This document shows, piece by piece, positions 35,346 to 44,516 of a stretch of DNA of 64,000 nucleotides. Origin of the DNA: Planctomycetota bacterium. GTDB taxonomy: Bacteria; Planctomycetota; Planctomycetia; Pirellulales; UBA7805. Where the stretch lies: positions 124,001 to 188,000 of the forward strand of contig QQVP01000037.1 in the NCBI GenBank assembly GCA_003389215.1, in the 5' to 3' direction. Below the pieces are notes generated by a model. It did not search any database. It was not told where the DNA came from and saw only the letters and a program-made list of their open reading frames with translations. A program made the translations under genes and the position numbers. Within the stretch, counting starts at the first letter, position 1, and each line of letters starts with the position of its first letter.

Positions 35346-36920
35346 ATGACCGAAAAACAACTGCGCCCCTCGGCAACCATTGAGCCCTTCGATGTCGTGC
35401 AGGCTTACTACCGACATCGTGGTCGGGTAATTCTCTTCGTCGCGCTCGTTGCTTTGTTGACCGGGCTGGCCATCGCCTTTCTGCCCAAGGTCTACGTCTC
35501 GGAGTCGAAGCTCTTCGTGCGGATTGGGCGCGAGAGCGTCGGGCTTGACCCGACGGCCACCACGGGCAAGACGATGAGCATTCAGACCGACCGCGAGGTC
35601 GAGGTCCAGTCGGTGCTCGAGCTGCTCGGCAGTCGAGCGCTAAAGGGCTTGGTAATTGACGAAATTGGCGCCGAGCGACTATTGGAAGACCCGGACCCGA
35701 ACTGGCTGACTGGTCTTCTCGACAAGGCTGGTAGCTGGAAGAACCGAGTCGTCGTATCGCTCTTCGGCGAAGGCGACCTGTCCGCGGACGAAAAGCGGCG
35801 GGAGGCGGCTTACAGCCTGCTCGAGAAAAACGTTCGCGTCTGGGCGAAGAAGAACTCGACGGTGATCTCCATCAGCGCGAGGGCGCGTTCGCCACACCTG
35901 GCCCAAGAAATCGCCGCGACGGTGGTCGATTGCTACCAAGCGGAGCATGCCCGCATTCACCGAACCGCCGGGTCAGAGGTCTTCTTTGAGGAGCAGACGG
36001 CGAGAGTCGCCAGGGAGTTGGACGAGGCCGAGGCCGAACTACGCGACACGAAGAACCGGAACTCTCTGGTGTCGATCGAGGGTCACCTCGCGCTGTTGGA
36101 GGCGCAGAAAGCCGACATCGAGCAGGCCCGTCTGGAGGCGGGCCGCGAGTTGGCCGAAGCGGAGTCCGCGGTGAGCGTGCTACGAGCGTCCCTCGAAGCG
36201 ACGCCCGAGACGGTCCTGGCCGAGCGTGAAGAGCGACCGAGCGAAGCCGCCGATGCCATGCGGGAACAACTCCACACGTTGGAGATGCGGGAGCAGGAAC
36301 TTCTCTCGAAGTTCCGGCCCGACTACCCGCTGGTGCGGGCCGTCAGCGCACAGCTCGCCGAAGTTCGCAAGATCCAAGATCGCGTGGACAAGTTCCGAAG
36401 TGAGCCGACCTATTCCGCAAACCCCAATCGACAGAAGATCGAGTTGGACTTTGTGGAGGCGAACACGCGACTTGCCTCACTCAGGGCACTCGATGAGTCG
36501 CTCGACGAGCAGTATGCCGCCATCGTTGGGCGTCTGGAAGCCTTCAACGACCAGTCGATTCACATTGAGTCTCTCGAGCGACAGTCGAAGCAGCTTAGCG
36601 AGAGTTATGAGGCCTACCTGGCCAACCTGGAGCAAGCGCGGATCGACCGTGCCTTGCAGCGCGAGCAGATCACGAACGTCAACGTGGCGCAACCGGCCAC
36701 GATCAAATATCGACCAGATAGTCCTCGGCCGGTGGTCCTGCTGGCCCTCGGAATTCTGATTTCGGCCGCGGGCAGCTTCGGGATCGTGGTCGGATCCGAA
36801 CGGCTCAATCGACGCTTGCGTTCTGCCGAGGAAGTCGAAGCAGGCCTGTCGTTGCCGGTGATCATGACCCTGCCTCGCCGCACGCGCCGCGTCGCCGGGG
36901 AAGCGGTTCTCGTCGACTGA
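35346..36920 (+). CDS. Wzz/GumC-type chain-length and co-polymerase protein
   Basis: 524 residues from MTEKQLRPSATIEPFD. The first membrane helix is VILFVALVALLTGLAIAFLP, followed by the Wzz domain (KVYVSESKLFVRIGRESVGL, QTDREVEVQSVLELLGSRAL). A long periplasmic coiled coil runs over about 200-420 (repeated Glu/Ala/Leu heptads such as RVARELDEAEAELRDTKN). The second membrane helix is VVLLALGILISAAGSFGIVV after the family's Pro-containing NVAQPATIKYRPDSPRP. It controls polysaccharide length together with the following ATPase. It has no C-terminal kinase domain, so the kinase-like partner is separate. Confidence 0.9.
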   Translation: MTEKQLRPSATIEPFDVVQAYYRHRGRVILFVALVALLTGLAIAFLPKVYVSESKLFVRIGRESVGLDPTATTGKTMSIQTDREVEVQSVLELLGSRALKGLVIDEIGAERLLEDPDPNWLTGLLDKAGSWKNRVVVSLFGEGDLSADEKRREAAYSLLEKNVRVWAKKNSTVISISARARSPHLAQEIAATVVDCYQAEHARIHRTAGSEVFFEEQTARVARELDEAEAELRDTKNRNSLVSIEGHLALLEAQKADIEQARLEAGRELAEAESAVSVLRASLEATPETVLAEREERPSEAADAMREQLHTLEMREQELLSKFRPDYPLVRAVSAQLAEVRKIQDRVDKFRSEPTYSANPNRQKIELDFVEANTRLASLRALDESLDEQYAAIVGRLEAFNDQSIHIESLERQSKQLSESYEAYLANLEQARIDRALQREQITNVNVAQPATIKYRPDSPRPVVLLALGILISAAGSFGIVVGSERLNRRLRSAEEVEAGLSLPVIMTLPRRTRRVAGEAVLVD

Positions 36921-36964
36921 TTCGCACCCCCTCGACATGTCTCTCTAGGGAAGAGTGAAGACTT

Positions 36965-37657
36965 ATGATTCGGGCAACCAAGACCGCCTCACCCAACGGC
37001 AAATCGACCACCCAAGCGGACGCCCACTACCAGGCGCTTGTTCGTCGTCTTGAACGGACCTTTGGCGGTAGCGATGTGAACGGTGGGGACGGCTCCCAGC
37101 GAAACGCGGTTGGCGCCATCGGAATTACCAGTAGCCGCCGGGGCGAGGGAGTCTCTACCGTGGCGGCGAATCTCGCTTTGGCCGCCGCGGAAATGAGCTT
37201 CGGTCCGGTCTTGCTGATCGACGCCAACCTGCACCACCCCAGCATCGCCCGCATGTTTCGCTTGGAGGACCCGGGGGGCGCTGGAGGTCGCGGTAGTCGA
37301 GGTTTCGTCGACGCGCTTGGCGGCGACGAGATCGCGGACCTGGTCGAGCCAACCACCGTCGACAATCTCTCGGTCATGCTGCTGGGCGGCGAAGGGAACG
37401 CGCTTTCGCTCCTCAACGAGCGGCTCACGATTCAGCGCACGATTGATGAACTGCGGACTGAATACGACTGGATCATCTTCGATCTCCCTCCCGCCACCGA
37501 GCTGAGCGAATGTTTCGCCCTCTCGGGCCAGTTGGACAGTGTCATTATGGTCGTTCAGGCGGACGGCCCATCACGCGAGTCCGTGCAAAGAGCGTGCCGC
37601 GAGCTGGAGATCGCCGGCGCCAACGTGTTGGGCGCGGTGCTCAACAAGATGAAGTAG
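36965..37657 (+). CDS. CpsD/CapB-like ATPase with altered Walker A
   Basis: 230 residues, the usual size of the cytoplasmic partner of Wzz. The Walker A segment reads SSRRGEGVST, where position 63 is Val instead of the lysine of GEGKST. Walker A' is VLLIDANLHHPSIARMF and Walker B is WIIFDLPP. There is no C-terminal tyrosine cluster. Bacterial tyrosine kinases need the lysine for ATP use, so activity is doubtful; it may act as a structural switch of the Wzz complex. It lies 44 bases after the Wzz gene in the same operon. Confidence 0.8.
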   Translation: MIRATKTASPNGKSTTQADAHYQALVRRLERTFGGSDVNGGDGSQRNAVGAIGITSSRRGEGVSTVAANLALAAAEMSFGPVLLIDANLHHPSIARMFRLEDPGGAGGRGSRGFVDALGGDEIADLVEPTTVDNLSVMLLGGEGNALSLLNERLTIQRTIDELRTEYDWIIFDLPPATELSECFALSGQLDSVIMVVQADGPSRESVQRACRELEIAGANVLGAVLNKMK

Positions 37658-37748
37658 GCCGAACGAGTAGACGAGTCAGACATTTGCGCAGATCACGCGC
37701 GCGGCTTCGAGCCGGTTTGTCGGGCAAGGCAGACGAACAATTGGGCCG

Positions 37749-38879
37749 ATGATGGCAGGCTTTCTCAAGATATTCTTTTCGTCCGCCGGTGGTTCGCGCG
37801 CCAGCGCCCGCCCGGCGACGCGCTTTCGCGCGATCATCGAACGCGAACGATCGAGGGCCGATCGTTCGAATACGACGCTGTCGTTATTGGCGATTGCGCC
37901 CACGGGTGAGACGCCGAATGAAACGGTGTTGAATCGACTTGCCGATTTCCTCGCGGACCGTCTTCGCGTCACCGATGATTTCGGCCTGCTCGACGACAAC
38001 CGCATGGGCGTCGTCCTGCCCGACACGAGCTCCGCGGGCGCCTGGAAGGTGGCGGACGACGTTTGCGACCACATGGAAGCCGGCGAGACGCCTGTTCGCT
38101 GCGAGGTCTTCGCCCACCCAACTCGCTTGCCGGACGAGCTCGACGAGGACGATCGTCACAGTCGGAATGGGCACGAGGACGCGACAACCAACGGCAATGG
38201 ACGTGGCAACGGGGCTCCAGACGCAGATTATCGGCATCGCGGCCGCCCTGCCCGGCCGATGGCCGAAATCCTCTGTCAGGGTCTCCCTTGGTGGAAACGG
38301 AGCCTGGATGTTCTGGTCTCCCTTCCCCTTCTCATTCTGCTTTCGCCGCTGTTCCTGGCGATTGCCATCGTGGTCAAGCTGACGTCGCGAGGGCCCATCT
38401 TTTTCGCGCAGCAGCGCTGTGGACTCGGGGGGCGGACCTTTTTGCTTTACAAGTTCCGTTCCATGGTAAGCGACGCCGAGGCCAAACGGGCCGAACTGGA
38501 AGACCGGAACGAAGTCAGCGGCCCCGTCTTCAAGATCAAGAGAGATCCGCGAATCACGACGATTGGGCACTGGCTGCGACGTTCGAGTCTCGATGAGTTG
38601 CCGCAGCTCTGGAACGTACTGCGCGGCGATATGTCGCTGGTAGGCCCCAGGCCGCCGATTCCTTCCGAAACGTTGGAATACGATCGTTGGCATCGACGTC
38701 GTCTGGAAATCTCACCCGGAATCACTTGCATTTGGCAAGTCTCCGGACGATCCAACGTGCCCTTTACGGAGTGGATGCGAATGGACATCCGCTACGCTCA
38801 GAGCGTCTCGCTCAAGCAGGATCTTTCCATCCTGATGCTCACCGCCCCCGCCGTGCTCACCGGCAAAGGTGCCAACTAG
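37749..38879 (+). CDS. Initiating sugar phosphotransferase (WcaJ/EpsL type) with GGDEF-like N-terminal domain
   Basis: 376 residues (a second ATG is next to the first). The C-terminal half is a polyprenyl glycosylphosphotransferase: WWKRSLDVLVSLPLLILLSP with the re-entrant helix, GPIFFAQQRCGLGGRTFLLYKFRSM, RRSSLDELPQLWNVLRGDMSLVGPRPP and PGITCIWQVSGRS. It loads the first sugar phosphate on undecaprenyl phosphate. Residues about 15-115 (RFRAIIERERSRADRSNTTL, then LADRLRVTDDFGLLDDNRMG) look like a degenerate GGDEF fold lacking the GGDEF residues. Membrane-bound, inner leaflet. Confidence 0.9.
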   Translation: MMAGFLKIFFSSAGGSRASARPATRFRAIIERERSRADRSNTTLSLLAIAPTGETPNETVLNRLADFLADRLRVTDDFGLLDDNRMGVVLPDTSSAGAWKVADDVCDHMEAGETPVRCEVFAHPTRLPDELDEDDRHSRNGHEDATTNGNGRGNGAPDADYRHRGRPARPMAEILCQGLPWWKRSLDVLVSLPLLILLSPLFLAIAIVVKLTSRGPIFFAQQRCGLGGRTFLLYKFRSMVSDAEAKRAELEDRNEVSGPVFKIKRDPRITTIGHWLRRSSLDELPQLWNVLRGDMSLVGPRPPIPSETLEYDRWHRRRLEISPGITCIWQVSGRSNVPFTEWMRMDIRYAQSVSLKQDLSILMLTAPAVLTGKGAN

Positions 38880-38918
38880 GCGAAGCTTCTGGCTCGACGC
38901 GCGCCAAGAATCACTGCG

Positions 38919-40268
38919 ATGTCAAACGACAGTCTCGCCGATACCGCTCGCACCGGACTCCTGGTCTCGCCAGCGGAATGGGCACATCGAATCGGTCGTC
39001 GTCTGGTCAGTCGAACGGGTGTCAAAGGCGCGCTTTCGCTGGTTGACCAAGCGCTTGTGAGCGCCGCGAACTTCCTGGCATCGATCTTCGTGGGACGCTT
39101 CGGCGGGCCGGCGGAACTGGGCCTCTATTTCCAGGGATTCACAGTCATCGCGGTGTTGCTCACAGCCCAGATCGCGCTGATTGCGGTTCCCTACACGATC
39201 TACTCACCCCGCAAGCAGGGCGGCAAGGACAAGACCTTCGCCGGAAGCGCGCTGGCGCATCAGTTGATGCTGTCCTTGGCGGTGGTTGCACTCCTCTTGC
39301 TGGCGGCCCTGGTGCTCTGGGGCACGCTCGACAAACCGGCGCTGGCCGCGGTCACGGCAATCGTGGCCGTCGGTGCTCCCTTCGTGCTGATGCGCGAATT
39401 CGCGCGGCGATTCTGTTTCGCCCACATGGAAATCGGTCGCGGTCTGCTGCTCGATCTGGTCACGGTTACGGGACAATTGGCCGCGTTCGTATGGCTCAGT
39501 TGGAACGGCCAGTTGACCGCGGTCACGGCCTTGGCAGTTCTTGCCGCGGCCTGTGCGATCTCGGGGCTTGGTTGGCTCTTTGTGTGCCGACGCGAGTTCC
39601 ACCTCGTCTGGAAGCAGGCACTTGCCGATCTGGCCCATAACTTTTCCCTGGCGATGTGGGTCTTCCTCTCGGACTTTGGAGCTGCCCTGATCGCGCTTTC
39701 TGGCGGAGTCCTGACGATCTTTCTGCTCGGCGAGCGCGAAGCGGGAATCTATGCCGCCTGTTGGACCGTTTCCCAGGCAGTGAATCCGCTCCTCTTCGGT
39801 ACCTTCAATCTGCTCTCTCCCACCGCGGCGCGGGCCTATGCCAACGGCGGCAAGCCGGAGGTCCGTCGCGTGATGTTCACGGTGACCCCCTTCATCGTGG
39901 CCCTCCTGCTCGGCTGGTGTATCTTCCTGCTGTTGTTCGGCGAGTTGATCATTCAGGCGCTCTATGGCGATGATTTTCTGAGTACGACGTGGGTGGTGAC
40001 GTGGCTGGCCGCGTCCGTGTTGATGCGGGCGCTGGGCGTCATCGCGGGCCAAGGTCTTCAAACGATCGATCGACCGCGGTTCGGATTCTATTCCAATGTT
40101 CTGGCGCTCTGCGGACTGGCCTTGTCGGTTCCGCTGCTCATCCCCACCTGGGGTGTGACGGGGGCGGCGATGTGCATCTGCGCGGCCGAGGCAACCATCT
40201 TCGTAACGCGCATGTTGGCGTTTTTGTCTCTTAGTCGCGCCCCTGCCCCGTGCGAGGTGCCGACATGA
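38919..40268 (+). CDS. Wzx-type polysaccharide flippase
   Basis: 449 residues with 12-14 hydrophobic helices and the polysaccharide synthase / MATE-like layout: LVDQALVSAANFLASIFVGR at the start, LSDFGAALIALSGGVLTIFL in the middle and paired helices near the end. It should flip lipid-linked repeat units to the periplasm. It overlaps the following gene by 4 bases (ATGA), so the two are translated together. The start gives MSNDSLADTARTG. Confidence 0.87.
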   Translation: MSNDSLADTARTGLLVSPAEWAHRIGRRLVSRTGVKGALSLVDQALVSAANFLASIFVGRFGGPAELGLYFQGFTVIAVLLTAQIALIAVPYTIYSPRKQGGKDKTFAGSALAHQLMLSLAVVALLLLAALVLWGTLDKPALAAVTAIVAVGAPFVLMREFARRFCFAHMEIGRGLLLDLVTVTGQLAAFVWLSWNGQLTAVTALAVLAAACAISGLGWLFVCRREFHLVWKQALADLAHNFSLAMWVFLSDFGAALIALSGGVLTIFLLGEREAGIYAACWTVSQAVNPLLFGTFNLLSPTAARAYANGGKPEVRRVMFTVTPFIVALLLGWCIFLLLFGELIIQALYGDDFLSTTWVVTWLAASVLMRALGVIAGQGLQTIDRPRFGFYSNVLALCGLALSVPLLIPTWGVTGAAMCICAAEATIFVTRMLAFLSLSRAPAPCEVPT

Positions 40269-41608
40269 TTTCCCAGGCAGATCGATTGCGCGGGTCGTGG
40301 GTCGACGGCATCATCTTCTTGTTCGTCATCGGCTACCTGACCATGGGGCGGAGCTTCGCCTACATTGGCTGGGCGCCGGTGTTTATCGGCGAAGTAGGAC
40401 TGGGCAGCATTCTCATTGCCCGCTACAGCGCCCTGATCGGCACCTGGCTGACGGCCCTTACCCGACCCACGCCTCTGAGCGCCGCTGCCTGGATGACCTT
40501 TGCCTGGGCGTTCTACGGAGCCCTCACCGCCTGGCGCGGTTACGCCGCAGGGCATGACCTGATGGTCATTCTCAAATTGGCGGTCCTGCACACGTACCCG
40601 TTCTTCTTGTTTGTCGGCGTGTGGGTGGGAGTGCGCCGCCCCAACTTTCTCGCGACCGCCATGTCCTGGTTGGCTTGGATCGTCGGGATCTATGGGGTCG
40701 TCTACTGCTTCGTGCTTCAACCTGCCAATCTTGGTCAGGTGTCCGCCTCGGCCGAGGTCACCCTTTGGGGTCAGCCATATGGCCCGGCCGTGGCCCTGCT
40801 GGGCATGCTTTGCTTCGAACCGCGGTTGCGCCCGATGTGGTTGCCGCTGACGATGAATTCACTAGCCCTCTTGGCGCTCCAGGTCCGTGCTTCCTGGTTT
40901 GGTCTCATGTGCGCGATCGGGCTTTGGGCAGTTCTGAAAGGCCAGGTCACTCGAGTCTTTGCCCTGGCCCTGGTGGTGGCCGGACTGCTGGCCGTCGGTA
41001 TCGCCACAGATTTGAGCGTTCCCACACCCGGACGTCGCGGTGGAGAGCTCTCCGCCAAGGCGGTCGTTGCCCAGGTCGTCGCCCCCGTCTCGAGCTCGTT
41101 GGCGGATGAATTGACCGGTGGCCAGCACAGCAAGGAAGTGTACGCCGGCACGGTGAACTTTCGCTTCATGTTCTGGGAGGCGCTCTGGCACAACGTGCAC
41201 AGCCGGGTGTCCTGGACCCTGTTTGGAACGGGCTACGGCTATCCGATCTGGGACCTCGGTCCAACCATGCCGAAGGAGGCGCCGGAGCTGCGCTCCCCGC
41301 ACAACGTCTTCATGAACTGTCTGTCGTACGGAGGCTGGTGTGGCGTGTTGTTGTTCTACCTGTTCCAGGCAACGCTCGTCGCCGTGTTGTGGCGGGTCTA
41401 TCGACAGACCGGCCAGGTGTTCGGACTCTGCTACATCGCGATGATCAACGTCTGGGCACTCTTCGATCCACTTTTGGGTTCGCCGATGGGTGCCATCCCG
41501 TATTACTGCCTGCTCGGTTTGGCCATGGCCCCCGCGCTGAGCCACGCTCGCGAACACGACGAAACTCGCGAACACGACACGATTGATGAAGGGAATACCG
41601 AGGACTGA
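40265..41608 (+). CDS. Polysaccharide polymerase / O-antigen ligase-like membrane protein
   Basis: 447 residues, about 11 membrane helices and a large periplasmic loop (about residues 255-320, TPGRRGGELSAKAVVAQVVA ... YAGTVNFRFMFWEALWHNVH). The NFRFMFW-x-LW-x3-H-x6-W and RSPHNVFMNCLSYGGW segments match the Wzy/WaaL family, in which the loop His and Arg act on the undecaprenyl donor. The start overlaps the flippase stop (ATGA) and its stop overlaps the next start (TGATG). Together they form a tightly coupled block. Confidence 0.82.
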   Translation: MISQADRLRGSWVDGIIFLFVIGYLTMGRSFAYIGWAPVFIGEVGLGSILIARYSALIGTWLTALTRPTPLSAAAWMTFAWAFYGALTAWRGYAAGHDLMVILKLAVLHTYPFFLFVGVWVGVRRPNFLATAMSWLAWIVGIYGVVYCFVLQPANLGQVSASAEVTLWGQPYGPAVALLGMLCFEPRLRPMWLPLTMNSLALLALQVRASWFGLMCAIGLWAVLKGQVTRVFALALVVAGLLAVGIATDLSVPTPGRRGGELSAKAVVAQVVAPVSSSLADELTGGQHSKEVYAGTVNFRFMFWEALWHNVHSRVSWTLFGTGYGYPIWDLGPTMPKEAPELRSPHNVFMNCLSYGGWCGVLLFYLFQATLVAVLWRVYRQTGQVFGLCYIAMINVWALFDPLLGSPMGAIPYYCLLGLAMAPALSHAREHDETREHDTIDEGNTED

Positions 41609-42483
41609 TGAGCACCGTATCTCGAAATCCGCCGACCACGGAACCAGACGCCCCTGCATCGCATTTCGGAAACGGTGACATCGCCGAACGCGACCTTGGC
41701 CACAACTCGGTGACGTGGCCCGAGAAACGCGATCTGTTCGGCGTCCTGGTCACACCGACGACCTATGAGGAGGCGACCCGAACGATTGTCGCCGCCGGTC
41801 GCCGCCGCGAGTCGTCGGTCGTCTCGTGCCACGCCGTGCATGCGATCGTGACGTTTGGCAGCGACGAGTCGCTGCGTTCCAAGGCCAACACCTTCGAGAT
41901 GATCACGCCCGACGGGCAGCCGGTTCGCTGGGCTCTCAACTCGCTCTACAAGACCGAGCTGCCCGATCGCGTCTGTGGTCCCGAATTGACTCTGCGTGTC
42001 TGCGAGGCCGCCGCACAAGAAGGCGTCTCGATTTACCTCTACGGGGGCAGCCCGGAGGTCGTGGCCCAACTCGCGAAGAATCTCGAGGCGAAGTACGCGG
42101 GGCTCAAGATTGCCGGGTATGAATCGCCGCCCTTCCGGCCCCTCACCGAGGAGGAGGACGCGGCGGTGATCGAGCGAATCAACGCCAGTGGTGCGGGCCT
42201 CGTCTTTATCGGTCTCGGTTGTCCGAAGCAGGACCTCTTTGCCTTCGACCATCGCGACCGAATTCAGGCGGTGCAGCTCTGTGTCGGTGCGGCGTTCGAC
42301 TTTCACGCCGGCGTCACGAGCCTGGCCCCGGCCTGGATGCAGCGTAGCGGCCTGGAGTGGTTCTACCGCCTGATGCAGGAACCGAAACGACTTGCGAGGC
42401 GGTACTTCACTACCAACACGATCTACTTGAGTCGCTGGGCACGAGCCCTCCTGTTCGGTCAACCCAGGAGGACCATCCCATGA
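41608..42483 (+). CDS. WecG/TagA/CpsF-family glycosyltransferase
   Basis: 291 residues. The core begins at about 45 (LFGVLVTPTTYEEATRTIVA) and holds VSCHAVHAIVTFGSDESL, ITPDGQPVRWALN, VSIYLYGGSPEVVAQLAKNL, FIGLGCPKQDLFAF and AFDFHAGVTSLAPAWMQRSGLEWFYRL, all matching the family. These enzymes add a second sugar such as N-acetylmannosaminuronic acid or ManNAc to the lipid carrier, at the inner face of the membrane. The N-terminal 40 residues are extra. Start overlaps the stop of the polymerase gene. Confidence 0.92.
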   Translation: MSTVSRNPPTTEPDAPASHFGNGDIAERDLGHNSVTWPEKRDLFGVLVTPTTYEEATRTIVAAGRRRESSVVSCHAVHAIVTFGSDESLRSKANTFEMITPDGQPVRWALNSLYKTELPDRVCGPELTLRVCEAAAQEGVSIYLYGGSPEVVAQLAKNLEAKYAGLKIAGYESPPFRPLTEEEDAAVIERINASGAGLVFIGLGCPKQDLFAFDHRDRIQAVQLCVGAAFDFHAGVTSLAPAWMQRSGLEWFYRLMQEPKRLARRYFTTNTIYLSRWARALLFGQPRRTIP

Positions 42484-42548
42484 CCCCTACGAGTGCCGTG
42501 AAGAATCGGCCCGCGAAGCAACACCGGTTAGCGTACGTCGTGAGTTAG
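42480..42548 (+). pseudogene. N-terminal stump of a glycosyltransferase gene
   Basis: A 22-codon frame starts within the stop of the previous gene (ATGA overlap), so it is placed as the next operon gene. Its end reads HRLAYVVS, and the common beginning of family 4-type EPS glycosyltransferases is LAYVVSHPIQYQAPLLR; here the frame hits TAG directly after VVS. The sequence then gives no glycosyltransferase on any frame before the epimerase gene. This fits a deletion that removed the body of a gene. A tiny real leader peptide is a less likely alternative. Confidence 0.5.
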
Positions 42549-42620
42549 CGCACATCGAGCACCAACTCCAAATACAATCGAAGCCCAGTGAGAAAGAACA
42601 TAAACATGAGGGAAAAAACT

Positions 42621-43619
42621 ATGAACCAAGAACTCATCCTTGTTGCCGGCGGTGGAGGCTTCATCGGCGGACATCTCGTCTCGAAGCTCCGTCAGGAGGG
42701 ACATACCAAGATTCGATCCGTCGACATCAAGCCGATGGACGAGTGGTACCAGGTGTTCGACGACGTCGAGAACGTCGTGGCCGACCTCCGCGACGCCCAC
42801 GCCTGTCGAGCCGCCTGTGAAGATGCCGCCGTTGTTTACAATCTGGCCGCCGATATGGGCGGCATGGGATTCATCGAGAACAACAAAGCGGCCTGCATGA
42901 TCTCGGTGCTCATCAACACGCACCTGCTGCAGGCGGCCGCGGACGCCGACGTAGCGCGGTTCTTCTACGCCAGTAGCGCCTGTGTCTACAACGCCGACAA
43001 GCAACGAGACGCCCAGGTCATTCCTCTGAAGGAAGAAGACGCGTATCCCGCGATGCCCGAGGACGGCTACGGTTGGGAAAAGCTGTTCAGCGAGCGGATG
43101 TGCCGCCACTTCCGGGAAGACTTCGGCTTGGCAACCCGCGTAGCCCGGTTTCACAACGTTTATGGTCCCTTCGGGACCTGGGATGGTGGCCGCGAGAAGG
43201 CGCCGGCGGCGATCTGTCGCAAGGTCATCGAGGCCAAGACCAGCGGGAACCTGGAAATCGAGATCTGGGGCGACGGCAAGCAAACCCGTAGCTTCATGTA
43301 CATCGACGATTGCCTAGAGGGGATCGACAAGATCACGCACAGCGAAGACCTGCTCGAACCGATCAATCTTGGCTCCTCGGAACTGGTCACCATCAACGGC
43401 CTGGTCGACATCGTCGAGGACATCGCCGGTGTGCAGCTGAAGCGGAACTACAAGCTCGATGCCCCCAAGGGCGTCAACGGTCGAAACAGCGACAACACCA
43501 AGATTCAGTCGTACTTGGGATGGGAACCGTCGATCCGCCTGCGGGATGGTATGGAGCGTACCTACCGCTGGATCTATGACGAGTTCCTCGCCCGCGAGCG
43601 TGCGGGTGCGGCCGTCTAG
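42621..43619 (+). CDS. NAD-dependent epimerase, GDP-mannose 3,5-epimerase-like
   Basis: 332 residues from MNQELILVAGGGGFIGGHL; in-frame starts 12 and 5 codons upstream exist. Rossmann motif AGGGGFIGGHL, then ADMGGMGFIENNKAACM, ARFFYASSACVYN and catalytic YGWEK (Tyr and Lys), HNVYGPFGTWDGGREKAPAA and RSFMYIDDCLEG. The ADMGGMGFI segment and the overall pattern match plant-type GDP-mannose 3,5-epimerase, which makes GDP-L-galactose or L-gulose. Related bacterial sugar epimerases share parts of it. It would supply a nucleotide sugar to the EPS. Confidence 0.85.
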   Translation: MNQELILVAGGGGFIGGHLVSKLRQEGHTKIRSVDIKPMDEWYQVFDDVENVVADLRDAHACRAACEDAAVVYNLAADMGGMGFIENNKAACMISVLINTHLLQAAADADVARFFYASSACVYNADKQRDAQVIPLKEEDAYPAMPEDGYGWEKLFSERMCRHFREDFGLATRVARFHNVYGPFGTWDGGREKAPAAICRKVIEAKTSGNLEIEIWGDGKQTRSFMYIDDCLEGIDKITHSEDLLEPINLGSSELVTINGLVDIVEDIAGVQLKRNYKLDAPKGVNGRNSDNTKIQSYLGWEPSIRLRDGMERTYRWIYDEFLARERAGAAV

Positions 43620-43820
43620 AGCGTGTCTAGGTTAGGTGTAGCGTCATTGGCGTAGGCGAGGCAAGTTTGGCCACCAGACCGAAGCAGGCGAATTCAGGAG
43701 ATTCGTCGATGCAGGTCGACGTAGTCAAGCACAGCCGCAGCTAGCCAAGACGCTAGAGATAAACGAGACGCGCTCTAAGGGCATGTTTCGCCGCGGGCCG
43801 TGAACACGCCAGCGTGACTC

Positions 43821-44516
43821 TTAGCGCGCTGTGAAGAAACGATTGGCCCAATTGGAGCGAATCAGCCAGCGCACGACGCGGTGCGAGAAGAAGCCCCGCA
43901 GTGTGTAGAACTCGCGAAAGTGGTCCCAATCGCGTTCGTCGGCTTGTCCCGTCTTCTGAAACAGGATCAGGTTCCGCTCCGTTTTGCGGATCCGGGTGTA
44001 GTCGCGACGATTTCGCCGGATGAAGGACGCGACCATTTGGGTGCTTCGCATCCAGGCATCGTGAAAGAGCACATAGCCGCCTGGACGCAGTAGCTGGTCG
44101 ACGTAGTAGAAATCAAGGAATACCTGGTCGAAGCGGTGCCCTGCATCGATGAAGGCGAAGTCGAATCGGCGCCCCTGTTGATCCAGATTCGGGAGCGCGT
44201 GATGAGAGTACTCTGGAACAAACTCGAGTCGCTCGTGAAAGCCGACGGCTTCGACATTCTTGAGTCCCTGGTTCTGATACTCGCACTCTTGAAAAGCGTC
44301 GATACAGGTGTGGGTGCCTTGACCCGCCGCGTGCCCCGCCATGATGCAGATCGCTGAGTAGGCGAAGGCCAGCCCGATTTCTAGCGTCTCGCGGAGCTGG
44401 TGTTGCTCGACCCAATGGAACATGAACTCGCCTTCGGCGGCGCTGACCGAATGGAATCTTCGCTCCGCGGGAATGTGGATCTGCTCGAGCAACGCATGAA
44501 GTTTCGCCGCGGCCAT
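43821..44516 (-). CDS. Class I SAM-dependent methyltransferase (Methyltransf_24 type)
   Basis: 231 residues. SAM-binding features: ETLEIGLAFAYSAICIMAG (motif I with EIG), HTCIDAFQECEYQNQGLKNVE and FDFAFIDAGHRFDQVFLDFYYVDQLLRPGGYVLFHDAW. The DAGH and FHDAW positions are usual for Methyltransf_24, in which Asp/His can hold a metal. The C-terminus is basic. It may methylate a sugar or a small molecule of the EPS pathway. It is on the opposite strand just after the epimerase, separated by about 200 bases. Confidence 0.8.
   Translation of the reverse strand: MAAAKLHALLEQIHIPAERRFHSVSAAEGEFMFHWVEQHQLRETLEIGLAFAYSAICIMAGHAAGQGTHTCIDAFQECEYQNQGLKNVEAVGFHERLEFVPEYSHHALPNLDQQGRRFDFAFIDAGHRFDQVFLDFYYVDQLLRPGGYVLFHDAWMRSTQMVASFIRRNRRDYTRIRKTERNLILFQKTGQADERDWDHFREFYTLRGFFSHRVVRWLIRSNWANRFFTAR

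Noticed and set aside
41190-41205. TGGCAC...GTGCAC resembling a sigma-54 promoter inside the polymerase gene
   Set aside because: The spacing between GG and GC is 8 bases rather than 10 and it lies inside a coding region.
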